Shown here: positions 47,704 to 58,409 of the stretch, one piece after another | Position numbering within the stretch: the stretch's first letter is position 1 | How the letters are laid out: the number at the start of each line of letters is the position of its first letter | From: Spongilla lacustris | Taxonomy: Eukaryota; Porifera; Demospongiae; Spongillida; Spongillidae | Direction of reading: 5' to 3' | Assembly (NCBI GenBank): GCA_949361645.1 | Contig: OX442429.1 | Coordinates: 4,620,667-4,684,666, forward strand | Length of the DNA stretch: 64,000 nucleotides | Position numbers and translations under genes: made by a program | Notes under the pieces: generated by a model | The model's input: only the letters and a program-made list of their open reading frames with translations | The model's database searches: none | Told to the model about the DNA's origin: nothing

Positions 47704-47721
47704 AGCTTTATATACGATGCG
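47704..47721 (-). promoter_or_regulatory. Shared TATA-like upstream element of lectin copy B
   Basis: On the minus strand this reads CGCATCGTATATAAAGCT, with a TATA core about 50-60 bp before the ATG. It matches the element upstream of lectin A (3609-3626) except at two positions. Copy C lacks it. Confidence 0.5.
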
Positions 47722-47802
47722 GTAATGAGTGGGATCGGGACCGGGACTAACATTTCACGCTGCCACATCCGGTCAACTGGCTATTAGATTTTTGCAGCCC
47801 AC

Positions 47803-50269
47803 CAGTGTTGCCGCGACTGACTAATTGGAACAAGTCCCGAACGGACGGCTGACCGGATTAGACCCCTGACGGTCACGGTCACGGCCAGCAATGGCCCGCC
47901 GGCATCAATCCTTCCCGGTCACGTCCACGGCCAACCGTTAGCAGCCTATCCGACACGGTCACGGCCATTTCTGACCGCCAAAACTGTCAAATCTCGAGTT
48001 TGACGGTCACGGTCGGCGGTCAAAACCGTCGAGGGTTGGGAATTAATTACATGTACCTGTACACGCTTTCATGTACGCGTCATCAGTAAAATTGCGTGTA
48101 AATAATAATGAACTTTGTTTGAATAATGAAAAAGTATGCTGAACGGGCTGTTGTGACCATTTGCATTATAGGTATAACTGGCAACACCTAGGAAGGGTAT
48201 ATGTTTAAAGTTTAAACACAACGTAACAGCAAAACTCTTTCTAGCGGCCGGGCAGAGTCCATTCTCCAACTTTTGCGTTCAAGTATTAGTTTAGTTGTAC
48301 CTGATGCCGGCCAGATACTTCAATTCACTGTGAGGAAATGTGGGAAATGTGAGAAAACTGGGGGAGTTGGCAGATGGATCAGTTTTCTTCCTCCTAATTA
48401 TAATCGGGTTCTTTACGATCGTCGTACGCATGCCGGCCATAATACAGCGCGCTTTACTGTACGCGACGGTCAAATCTCTGTATTTCAAAACTCCAATCAC
48501 ACACGCGAAAACAGATATAGCTTCCTCTATCCCACAGGACTGGTGTAGTTCTTAACAAGGGGTCTATTCAAAACACTTTAAGGGATGTAGCAGTCACGGC
48601 TGTTTCGTTCCATTGAAAATTCGGCATTAGGCCCGCGCCCACTATGAATCTTAAGTACCTAGCAACGTGAGTTCATTAAATCCACCCGGCGCGTACGTTG
48701 TAGAAAAAGGGCTCTGTTACGAAACCGCCGGTAATTCCTCACAAGATGAAGGTAGTATATGTAAGTTAAAGGGTAGCTGCATAGAAAGGTACCAAGCTTT
48801 NNNNNNNNNNNNNNNNNNNNNNNNNNNNNNNNNNNNNNNNNNNNNNNNNNNNNNNNNNNNNNNNNNNNNNNNNNNNNNNNNNNNNNNNNNNNNNNNNNNN
48901 NNNNNNNNNNNNNNNNNNNNNNNNNNNNNNNNNNNNNNNNNNNNNNNNNNNNNNNNNNNNNNNNNNNNNNNNNNNNNNNNNNNNNNNNNNNNNNNNNNNN
49001 CCCGGGGGGAACTAGGGGGAAGGAGGAGTGGGTATGTTTGCAATTATTGTCATTGTAGGGGTGTATGGTTAAATAATGAAATAGCTCATTGCTTGCTACA
49101 ACACACCAAAGCAAATTGGATATTGCAGTTCCTCAATGGTGGATATGGACCTGTGGTAGCTAGTGCTATTTTGTCTGCTGGAATACTCCTCAACTTTCCT
49201 GTCTCTTCTTCCAGCGTGCTGTATAAAATGGCTTATGAACATTACAACCAGGCCATGAAACATGCACTGGCAAATATATTTCCGTGGAATGGTGTCATCT
49301 TTTGAGCAGAAGCACTGAGTAATGTGCCTCAAGGATATACATAACTTCTGGGGGTGGATCTCATAGCTGTCCTGCCCAGTGTCAATATGGAAGGCTTGCA
49401 AAATCCCTTGGTGGATGCATGGATAGGTGATCTTTGAAAAGCTTGCACCTGCAAACTCTACAAGGTCTTCCAATTTACACGTACAATCATATAGATCGTA
49501 CGCGGTGTGGTTAAATATTCATAGTAAAACCAATGGGTTTTTTCACTGTTAGAAGGCGTGTAGTAAATTATATAGAAGTCATATTATCACTTACCTGGCT
49601 TAGCTAGTTGGTCTCGAAAAATAATAGCCACTTTTATAAGCGCGATTTCGTACAATACGAAAGCAAACACGATACGATTTCCCGCCACGAAAGTGCCATC
49701 ATATGCGCCAGCGTTGTTTCTAAGTTAGAATCGTCGAGTTAATATGCGTCATGGATGTTGTGTAAACTAAAGTGTATGCTCGAACTATTTCAACTATAAA
49801 ATCATGTGTTCCTCTAAAAGGTAGTGAATAAACCGTCCCCGATTTTAGGTGTTTGTTAATGAGCTTCGAGTCCACCATGAATTCGAAATACCGTAATTCA
49901 ATCATTATGATCTAATTTTAAAACCTAATGTCACGACCGAAACAGCCGTGCAGTGTTTACACATGGGTTTATGTAACTGGCGCAGTATAATCTTAATAAT
50001 TATGCCTGTTATAGTTGCAGTTTAATTAATCGTAAGACCGGCTCATATTTTTGACGGTCAGCCGTCAAATATATGACGGCCACCGTACTTCCCGGCTCAG
50101 ACGGCCAGGCATGTTGGCCGTTCACGATCACTGACGGTCAGCACAAAAATCGGCATTTTTTGACGGCTACCGGACGGCCACGGCTGGCCGCGGCAACACT
50201 GGTCAGGGGTCTAATCCGGTCAGCCGTCCGTCCGGGACTTGTTCCAATTAGTCAGCCGCGGCAACACTG
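47803..50269. mobile_element. hAT-like element with ~78-bp terminal inverted repeats, interrupted by assembly gap
   Basis: The left end (CAGTGTTGCCGCGACTGACT ... gattagacccctgac) is mirrored at the right end, finishing ...GCCGCGGCAACACTG. CAGTG termini are typical of hAT elements. The 8-bp flanks (cagcccac and gatacacc) do not match, so no target duplication is confirmed. Inside both ends lie many gacggtcacgg / gacggccacgg / tgacggtcag motifs, like transposase-binding subterminal repeats. The interior has a 200-N gap and an unassigned minus-strand frame (49473-49096). No hAT catalytic or dimerisation domain is visible in the assembled part. Confidence 0.7.
48801..49000. other. Assembly gap of 200 N
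   Basis: Exactly 200 N, a length used by scaffolding software as a placeholder, so the true distance is unknown. It lies within the hAT-like element, probably because repeat copies blocked assembly. The left flank is ...accaagcttt and the right flank begins cccggggggaa. Confidence 0.99.
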
Positions 50270-50279
50270 GATACACCGT

Positions 50280-53200
50280 CCTCGACCTTTAGCTTAGTGC
50301 CTTGGCTAGTATAGTGCGTTAAAACGCGAAGGTCGGGATACACCCATTGAAAATTATGTATCAATTCCCAGGCCTTACGGCCATCTTAACTTCATAATTC
50401 TTTTCTTGCCCAAACCGCAATTCAGTCGATCCAGTTTTGCTGAAACCGGATTCAATGCCTTAAGCCAAACAACTGTACCCATTCGCCAAAATGTCTTCTA
50501 GCTTGCATTGTGTACAAGAGGTACGAAACATAAATTCAGTTAGTCCGTGTACTGTATATTATTAACAAAATTACATTTTCTCGAGTGTATCAGTATATTT
50601 ATTATGCGTTCCACGTTCCACACATTAACTTGTGCTGACACTTTAAGACAAGACTGGACATCGATATCCTTGCATGTGTCTAGCTAAATATAGAAACACA
50701 ATGGGTCGGTGGCCTGCTCACCAATCAGTTGTACCCACATATGTTGAAGCCCCTTGCCATGGCTAAATGCATGATCGTTCCACAAAGAGCTTGGTGTGGG
50801 CAGTTGTAAGTATACATATTAACCGATCAAATATTTTCAACAATTTGCAACTGTTTATAATTATAGTTATAGCTAGCTGTGTCAAATGTATACGGACATT
50901 TTAGGTGGCACAAAAGAGCGATCGAGTCATGCATGGGTGTCCAGAAAGGGCAACTGAATATGTGGCATCACGATGCATGCATGCATGGTGCTACATGCAG
51001 AAGGCAGCATTATTCGACCGCAAATATTGTGCATGTGACATAATTGGAAAGGCGTCGCCGTTAATGAGATACACGAATATGGTTGAACTGTCGGATTCGT
51101 TTAAGCAGCTTGATACGGTGGGAAATTTACGCTATAAAGAGAAGCTTGGTATGCTAGGGGTAACCACAAACCCATACAGTACTTCAAGAAACGTTTGGCC
51201 GCCCCACAAAGTGTTTTCTTCGAGACATATCACAAGGGCTGTGTAAATCATGATAGCTCAAACTCCGCAATTGAGGCGCAGAATCTCAACAACCCCACAC
51301 CGTGTTAACATGCTTTATATCTCAATACACCCACCAGACACTACTACACGTGGATTATGCTTGGCGCTACCGTTTCTTGTTCTATCTTTACACAAAATGG
51401 CTCACAGTAGAAGTCATTAAATTACCTTGTCTTGATTATGCTATAAATGAAGTGAAGTCAAATCAGTCCTATTACACCCATGGTATGATAGCTTATTTAT
51501 GTCGCTGGTGTTCCTTTTTCCCCTTTTCACGGAGGGTCAGATGGATTACAAGATTGTTTTAAATACAGGGATGGCAAACTATAATCTCGTACCACGCGAA
51601 TCACCAAATCGATAGAAAAGAACGGAACCAACCTTGTGTGAAAGTTTTTGGCCTTGAAAAGTGATCGCTGATAGTTCCTGAACTCACTCGCCTTTAGACA
51701 ACTTCGTGTCACGTGATGTGATTGAACCAATATTGGACGCGTCGCGTGATATAATTGAAACAATATTGGACGAGCGTGTGACATGATACATATTCATATT
51801 GCGGTCGAATAAGGTCTATACGTGTATATAAATATAATTATATTTGTATGCCCGTGAATCCCTGCCCCGCCTCCTGCCATTTTAATATTAAGTTTGCCAA
51901 ATACATGTTTTATTAACTTGGCGACCTTATCGCAGCTAGCGGCTTGTTCTTTCCAACTTTACCCGTTGTTTCAGTTCTGCATTGCGCGCTGTTTCAGTTC
52001 CGCTCATAACAATACATGCATGCATGCATGTTGCCTGTTGTTTCAGTCAGTTCTGCATGCACGCATGTAATTAACACGTTGCCTGTTGTTTCAGTTCCGT
52101 GTAACATTTTGCCTGTTGTTCAGTTCTGTCAGTTCCTCATAACATGTTGCCTGTTATTTCAGTCAGTTCCTCATAACATGTTGCCTGTTATTTCAGTCAG
52201 TTCCTCATAACATGTTGCCTGTTATTTCAGTCCTCATAACATGCATGTTGCCTGTTGTTCAGTTCAGTCAGTTCCTCATAACATGTTGCCTGTTGTTCAG
52301 TCAGTTCCTCATAACATGTATGTTGCCTGTTATTTCAGTCAGTTCCTCATAACATGTTGCCTGTTATTTCAGTCAGTTCCTCATAACATGTTGCCTGCAT
52401 GTTGTTCAGTACTGCATAACTGCCATGCACTAGCTGCATGCGGCTTCGTGAGTAAATGACAGCTGCGAGGAAATGGAAGTTGAGCACATGCAGGCTGCAC
52501 CACAAACAGCAGTATACTACTAGTCCATGTTCAAGCACAGATACAGGGTGTTCCGGCCGTTTCTGGACCGTCTGATAATTAAAGGAGCTAGGAATCCTGC
52601 ATACGTGATGACTCAGATGCAATCCGGGGCGGCCATGGTTATGAACTTTCTCAGTTGCTGCCACCGCAGGCTGCTTTTAATGGACAGCCCAGAGTTTAGA
52701 CACTTCATTTCCAAATTAGGGTGCTTATAAGAATAATCGATGGAGCCCTGGCCATTTACCAGAACGGGTAAATGCGTATTCCTTATGCAAATGCAAATGG
52801 CACGTGATTGGATCTTGTGCCACTGCATGCACAGTACGCACTGGGCAACAGTATCAGTATGCACGTGTATGGTACTAATTGCATCTGCTGAATCTTAGTA
52901 AATTGTATTTTTCCGTCTTGTATATTTACGTCTATCTCCGCGCTTCTCCGTCTATTCCCGTGTACATTTGTATCTCGATATATAACTGAACAAAAAAATA
53001 TCGCGATATATCGCCTATCGCAATATATCGCGGCAGCCCTGGGTACAGCGAGCGACGCGTGTACGCCACTTTTATTACATAACTTATTTACCATTGCCAG
53101 TAATTAACTCAATGTTGCAATGATTTGGAGAGAAAAATCCTGTTATTCGATCGTTTCAGCAGTATCTCTGGTTTCATGTAGCATGGTATAAGACAGTCAT

Positions 53201-53330
53201 TTCGTCACTTTGCTAAAGCATATACTGCCACGTGTGTGAAGGGATTTTAAGAATGGATTATTAAGTATTCTTTTGCTAGTGTATAAATTTCCTAGCGGTT
53301 ATCTGGACTTAGCATCGGGACATACTTTGC
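50280..53330. other. Intergenic; one minisatellite, no gene recognised
   Basis: A 113-codon frame at 50905-51246 and a 67-codon frame at 52527-52730 are unassigned and show no domain I know. The rest is unique sequence with gcatgcatg runs and the minisatellite at 52010-52410. Confidence 0.4.
52010..52410 (+). repeat. Minisatellite, ~34-bp unit
   Basis: The unit is close to cataacatgttgcctgttat followed by ttcagtcagttcct, repeated about ten times with internal length variation (some lack cagt or have ttgttcagt). The last perfect copies lie at 52346-52390. Confidence 0.9.
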
Positions 53331-53338
53331 GTAGATTC

Positions 53339-53450
53339 CATCGCAAAAAAGCGTTGGCTTCTGGGGCTCCACCCCAGACGTACATATACCCCCTGGCTGG
53401 ACGGGAGGGATGCCCCCCTCCCGCACCCTCCCCGGGTCAATTGCCTGCAA
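53339..53450 (+). repeat. GC-rich dispersed repeat (ggggctccgccccag type)
   Basis: Shares aaaaagcgttggcttctgggg, ctccaccccagac, and the hairpin cgggagggatgcccccctcccgcaccctccccgg with the repeat at 55045-55165. A partial, inverted relative lies at about 61375-61430. It is a short interspersed hairpin repeat that is not coding. Confidence 0.8.
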
Positions 53451-54380
53451 ATTGCCACGCCCATAATTGACCGCACCAACTTTGGACCGAGTGCGCCGGG
53501 CCTGCTTCCCGGGATGACACGGCAAGTGGTCTATATGGCCGCAGATGGCTTACTTGCGCATTGTGCATCTTGGCACAAATCATGTCATTTAAAGTACAAC
53601 AATGATAAGCTGATGCAGGCAATAAAAAGGGGTGGTAATGGTCTAAGAGATGATTCAGAAGACGACAGGAGAAGTATTAAGCGACACGCAGAACTGTGAG
53701 AAGGGAGAATAAGAAGGTGAACTCCATCAAATCTTGATGCTTGATGCCGACAGGCGACAGCAATGTACGGGCTATGATTACATGCAGAACTAAATGATCC
53801 TCAAGTCCTCAACTTTTAGCCAGTCTGAATTGTAGGTGGTGATCTGATTGCAATGGAAGTGAAGTACCATCTCATGCAAATGCATAGCTAAAATCGCTAT
53901 TGCAGTCTTGTCAGAAAGGCAGATAATGATGCAGGGGTTCCTACTACGGAGAAAGTTTCGAGACTCGCGATCGTGTATTTGTTTTGTTGACAACTTACAT
54001 TGAACAAGTTATTTTGTAGAAGCGCAAGCAGAGTGTGATGGTAGAAACATTGCTCTTATTTTCAGAGAAGGGATGCGAAACATGTTGAAAGATGCTCTAA
54101 AAAAGAGAGACTTTACTGCATGAGGACGCTGTAATTCTGGCAATTAAAGGCTGCAAATATCATTAGAGAAATTGAAAATAACTTTAATAAATGCAAATAC
54201 ATATACGTATATACATGTATAAATAAGTAAGTAAAAATGAAAAAATGAAGCAAAACTAGTAGAAATCAGACATGCTCAATGTCTACTCTCGCCCTGGAAC
54301 ATGCCAGCGTGATTGCATCTCCCAATGTGAAGTCTGTATCTAGTGCCATAGCTCTGCCACATTATAGTTGAACGAAGTAG

Positions 54381-55220
54381 CAGGGACGGCGCCGCCGGTC
54401 CGGTTGCACGGTTTTAACCGGACCACTTTTTCTCCCTGCTGTCTCGGTCTCGGACCCATTTTATTACATCATTGTATGTTCTTGGTCCGTTACATGTTAT
54501 CGATCTACATGTACATGCATCACCCATGCATGATTTTACATACTTCTACATGTGGCGACCAATGTCTGATTCATTACAGGACCTATCAGCGTGTTATTAG
54601 CTACAAACTGAGTTACTATCAGTTCCATGGATATGCTACCTTTCCCCTATGATCTTTTAATATAGCTATACTCACGCACCTGTATATCGTTTTTACACGC
54701 TACACTATACCCTCTATAATTGTGGCTGTGGCACACTTTCTCCCTAAAATAACTACGGTGTCGGCGTAGTAGAGGATCCAGGGCATATAGATCACAGCTA
54801 TAGTGCATGCATCAGTGCATATACATCGCTATGCATTGCGTGAATTTTTTTTTAAAGTTGTTTTTACGTCGCGTGCATTTAATTGTTTCATTGATGACAG
54901 AGAACAACGCAGGACCATCTAAATAAATTTAAATATGTGTCTCTGTGTCGTAATTTCTAAATGAATAGACGGTGAGTGCAGTTATAGAGTAATACGTACT
55001 ATATTTTTATATTGCCCTTTTTACGTAGTTTTGGAGGGTTTTACAACGCAAAAAGCGTTGGCTTCTGGGGCTCCGCCCCAGACCCCGATGGGGGAGCTTA
55101 CAGCGCTCCCCCCTGCCCCCTAGCTGGGCGGGAGGGGTGCGCCCCTCCCGCACCCTCCCCGGGGCCGCTCCCACCCCAGGTCACAACCGGACCACTTTTT
55201 GTACGGCGGCGCCGGCCCTG
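54381..55220. mobile_element. 840-bp inserted element with AGTAG target duplication
   Basis: The left end CAGGGACGGCGCCGCCGG is mirrored by the right end CGGCGGCGCCGGCCCTG. AGTAG directly flanks both ends (54376-54380 and 55221-55225). Both ends also carry accggaccactttttgt/c blocks. A GC-rich dispersed repeat (55045-55165) is nested at the right side. No transposase. Confidence 0.7.
55045..55165 (+). repeat. GC-rich dispersed repeat, second copy
   Basis: Contains gcaaaaagcgttggcttctg, then ggggctccgccccagacccc and ctgggcgggaggggtgcgcc with its complement. It is the longest and cleanest copy of this hairpin repeat in the window. Confidence 0.8.
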
Positions 55221-55224
55221 AGTA

Positions 55225-55459
55225 GGGAGAAGTTCAGACAGCATCTGAGCCAGTGAATGGTCTGACAATAGGGCTTATCATATTTCTCAGCAAGGAGTGA
55301 GGCTAGTCTCGTATAGACGAGGTAGCAGTGGGGCCCATACCACCCGAGGCAGAATAAACAAGTGGAGAAAACAAGCCATGTTAGATTTCTCGAACTCGAG
55401 AAGACATCTTCTGTCATGATTGTTTTACATTCACTGGCTGCTTTCCACCAGAATGCCAA
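55225..55459 (-). pseudogene. Transposon protein C-terminal fragment
   Basis: The minus-strand frame has LASLLAEKYDKPYCQTIHWL followed by RCCLNFSLLR. I recall this pattern (LA.LL..K...PY...I.WLR..L.FSLLRS) from C-terminal parts of uncharacterised cnidarian/sponge transposon proteins. Only this piece remains, cut by the 840-bp insertion at its 3' side. Confidence 0.45.
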
Positions 55460-56689
55460 GAGACATCACTGCCAGCAAGCCTCAAATATTTAATCTCAAT
55501 GATCTTAAATGGTTCCAACATGTCTGATCAAGACAAACATGACTCCCAGGCTTGTCTCACTGTTGGTCAGGCCATTCTGTACAACACAAAAAAGAGATCC
55601 TTCAGGTATCACATCAAAAACAGTCTTTGGCATTTGAACCACCTTTCCTGATTTACATTGGTCTCAATATTCATGCACTGATCATGACTAGAAGTAAGAA
55701 GCTCACAAAGCAATCACATCATATTGGAATCAGCATTTCATATGACAGCTAGGATTTTGGAGCTTGAGGACTCACTTGCAATCTCTGTTTGTGAGCGCTT
55801 TAATGAAGATTGGGTAATAGCTCCTTCATGTCTTTGTGAAGGCCTCTTCACTGTTGGTGCAATACATAGACAATCTTGATCACAATCCAAGTTCTACTAC
55901 ATCAACAGACTCTTTTCATGGCACTGGAATCAGCCTTTTCCAGTTTCCAGCTTAGGATAAACTCGGTGAAAACAGACCATCTATTGTGATACCACCAGTT
56001 GGGAACAAAGGAAAGTTTCTTCATGAAAGTTATACCTCTGTACCAGCTGTTGTCTTGAAAACAAGTGCAACTGTGGTACCAAAGTGTCTGTTGAAGCCTG
56101 CAGGAACCATTACATGCTTGAACATGGCCAGAGATAAGAAAATCGCATGGATTGAACATGCACAGCTAATAGTGGACAAGGAAAATATAACCTCTCAGGA
56201 TGTAAGAGCATGGGCTGCCTATCATGCTTCTCAACCGCGGCAACTTCCATTGGACGATGACCTTCCATGCCCTTCTTCCTCTCTTCTATGAAAAAGCTAC
56301 TACCCCTAGCTGCAATGATTAAGCATGGTAAGGATGTCCAAAAATGGACAATTCAATATCTTAATCCAGGACAAATCCCTGTTACCACATTTGATCAACC
56401 TCTTTTTGCTATACTCTCTACAGCATTGTTCACATTTGTGCCAGTAAATCACAAGCATTGCCTGTATTCCATGCATTCACAGGTTGTGGCACTACTTCAT
56501 CATTCAGGGGTAGAGGCAAGAAGTCAGCCTGGAATTCATGGCAGGCCTGTGATGGAGTTACAGGAACGTTCATACATCTGGCAATGACAGACAGGCTTGT
56601 AACTCATTTGTGGTTTTCAACGTTGATTCTCACCATTTTCAAATGCTAGAGAGACTTACAGTTTTGATGTGTGACAAAACCTCATTTCT

Positions 56690-57500
56690 ATTTACTATAT
56701 ATGCGATTTTGATTATAAGATGAAATCTATAAATCTTATGTTTATTGAACGATTTTACAGCCGGTCAAAATCTTGCAATTAATCAGCAACATATATTTTC
56801 CTCAATTTTGCAATGATATGATTCCGAACCTAAATCTTGCAATAAATCATCCAAAAATCATTCATTGATTCTCTTTGGATTTTATGAATGATTCTAACAA
56901 TAAAATCATTCAAAAATCATGCAAGTATTTGCACATGATTTCTAGCCTATATTTTCACCTGATCAGTTTAGCTTATAGATCATCTCCCGATTTATTGAAT
57001 GAGTCTTACACAATAAATCGTCTGTAAAATCAAATTATGATTCGACGCGTTTTTTTTCCTGTGTTAGTTTTGTTACCTACATAGTACGAATGTCCAGCTT
57101 GAGCACGGAAAAAAAAAAAAAAAAAACCGCAGCTCGCGTATAAGCTATGGTAGGGCCGAAGATGAGGGCCCTATTCCATAGCTTATATGCCACTTTTATG
57201 TCTTGGTCAATCGGCTCCACACATGACGCTTCACACCTGACGCTTTTAATTGTCACTGCATACATGTTTTCTACTGTACTGTACGCATAGACAATAGTAA
57301 GTTATTTTTAGTGAAATGTAGTATTGCATGCGTTCTGCGCGCGCATGCATCCATGAAATGTACATGTACATATATGTAGCAGTACCAAATCAAATCACGA
57401 GAGTACACACTTTATATACCATGTGCGGGCAACTTGTATCTCAATAATGCCAGATTGCCAGTTAGTTAATCATGAAAGCATATAAGGAGACATCAGAATC
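56690..57500. other. AT-rich intergenic with aatcatt-type repeats and a small hairpin
   Basis: From 56700 to 57040 there are many variants of caataaatcattcaaaaatc, with inverted ends (cgattttacag / ctgtaaaatc), which suggests a decayed palindromic element. A run of A lies at about 57109-57125. A hairpin at 57133-57190 pairs tataagctatggtagggcc with gggccctattccatagctta. No gene. Confidence 0.5.
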
Positions 57501-57538
57501 AGGCACAGCTTGAATGCTCTTTTTCAAGCATGTTCAAG

Positions 57539-58404
57539 CTACATGTGTAATGCGCTCTTAACATATGGAACCAGAATGGTTGGGAAGTGAGCGGACATGA
57601 GTGCCATCATCTCTTCTTGGGTATTAACGTGTCCGCTCTCTTCCTTGCTCTGTGCATGCTCAATTCTGAAAGTGCAGTTCTTAACAGCAACTAGTTTCAT
57701 ATCGGGATACCAAACTGCACGATAACTCTTTAGAGATGGAGAAGAATTAACCTCCGGTCGAGTATACACAGTGAGCATTGTGTCATAAAAGCTGGACAAC
57801 TCTCTTGGTGTCACATCAAGCACACAAACTCTTCTCCAACCATCAATGATGCCCTCTTGTTCCGAGACTAGAGCTTGACCGGATTCGAACTCCTGATGGT
57901 GCATTCGCCAGATGACAGTAGAGTCATGCCTGACAAATTTATATCGGAGAAAGGAATGGTAATACTCGGGAGATTCCCTTTCAAAGTTAAGCGGGATCGC
58001 CTCGAATGTCGGGTAACCGCTCATATCCATCAAGTACAAGCTCCCGTTGGTGGTAAGGTGGTTTACGATAACCATCATATGGTTGGGATAGCCGAGAAAA
58101 TCCGCTGACGCTATATAAGTGGACGTCGTATCCGAGAGACGCTAACAGAACCTTCATAAAGCCAACGACCGTATAGCACAAGCCTCCGAAGCCACCCATC
58201 ATTGCCTCCTTGATGTCGCCCCATGTTGGTACATGCCTTTCCGTTACAGTCTGACTGAGGAGGGTGATATTTCAGTTGAATGGGGACGGTAGAATGGTAA
58301 GCTTTAACCAGTTCGTCCAGAAACTTGACACGGTCGCTGCTCAGTTTTCTTTGAGCGTCGCTCAATTTTAGAACGTCGGCCAAAACCTTAAATGCTTCGT
58401 CTTC
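57539..58404 (-). pseudogene. Arylamine N-acetyltransferase-like gene with two frame breaks
   Basis: Three overlapping frames in order make one NAT-like protein of about 285 residues, the usual length. They are 58404-about 58290 (VKFLDELVKAYHSTVP), then a second frame to about 58110 (RHVPTWGDIKEAM, GGFGGLCYTVVGFMKVLLAS, LGYDVHLYSV), then a third from about 58095 to the stop (NHMMVIVNHL, LYLMDMSGYPTFEAIPL). The NAT catalytic triad is visible: Cys in GGLCYT, His in NHMM, Asp in LMDMSG. NATs move acetyl from acetyl-CoA to arylamines. The two breaks are single-base frame changes (near 58290 and near 58105). Either this is a recent pseudogene or the assembly has two indel errors. A TGA at 58405-58407 and no nearby ATG mean that the first exon, if any, lies upstream. 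Confidence 0.72.
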
Positions 58405-58409
58405 TCACT

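Larger units (their letters stand above)
53540..56650 (+). pseudogene. Decayed transposon-associated gene (WHKSC ... ISYD ... HAFTGCDTTS type)
   Basis: The pieces appear in order but in different frames. They are CASWHKSCHLKYNNDKL (about 53562), a MLDADRRQQ region (about 53740), GGDLIAMEVKYH (about 53838), ISYD- and ERF-type segments (about 55720-55810), GTGIS (about 55920), PVGNKGKFLHESYTSVPAV (about 55995), and VFHAFTGCGTTSSFRGRGKK (about 56462). I recall this order from large, uncharacterised transposon proteins common in cnidarians and sponges. Many stops and frameshifts are present, and an 840-bp element (54381-55220) splits it. A minus-strand fragment at 55225-55459 (LASLLAEKYDKPYCQTIHWL) comes from another transposon protein. 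Confidence 0.55.

Noticed and set aside
49096..49473. Minus-strand frame inside the hAT-like element as transposase
   Set aside because: No hAT motif could be seen, and the frame is cut by the gap region, so I leave it unassigned.
57870..57900. B-box-like text (ggattcgaactcc) suggesting a tRNA or SINE
   Set aside because: It lies within the acetyltransferase coding region and has no matching A box or cloverleaf.
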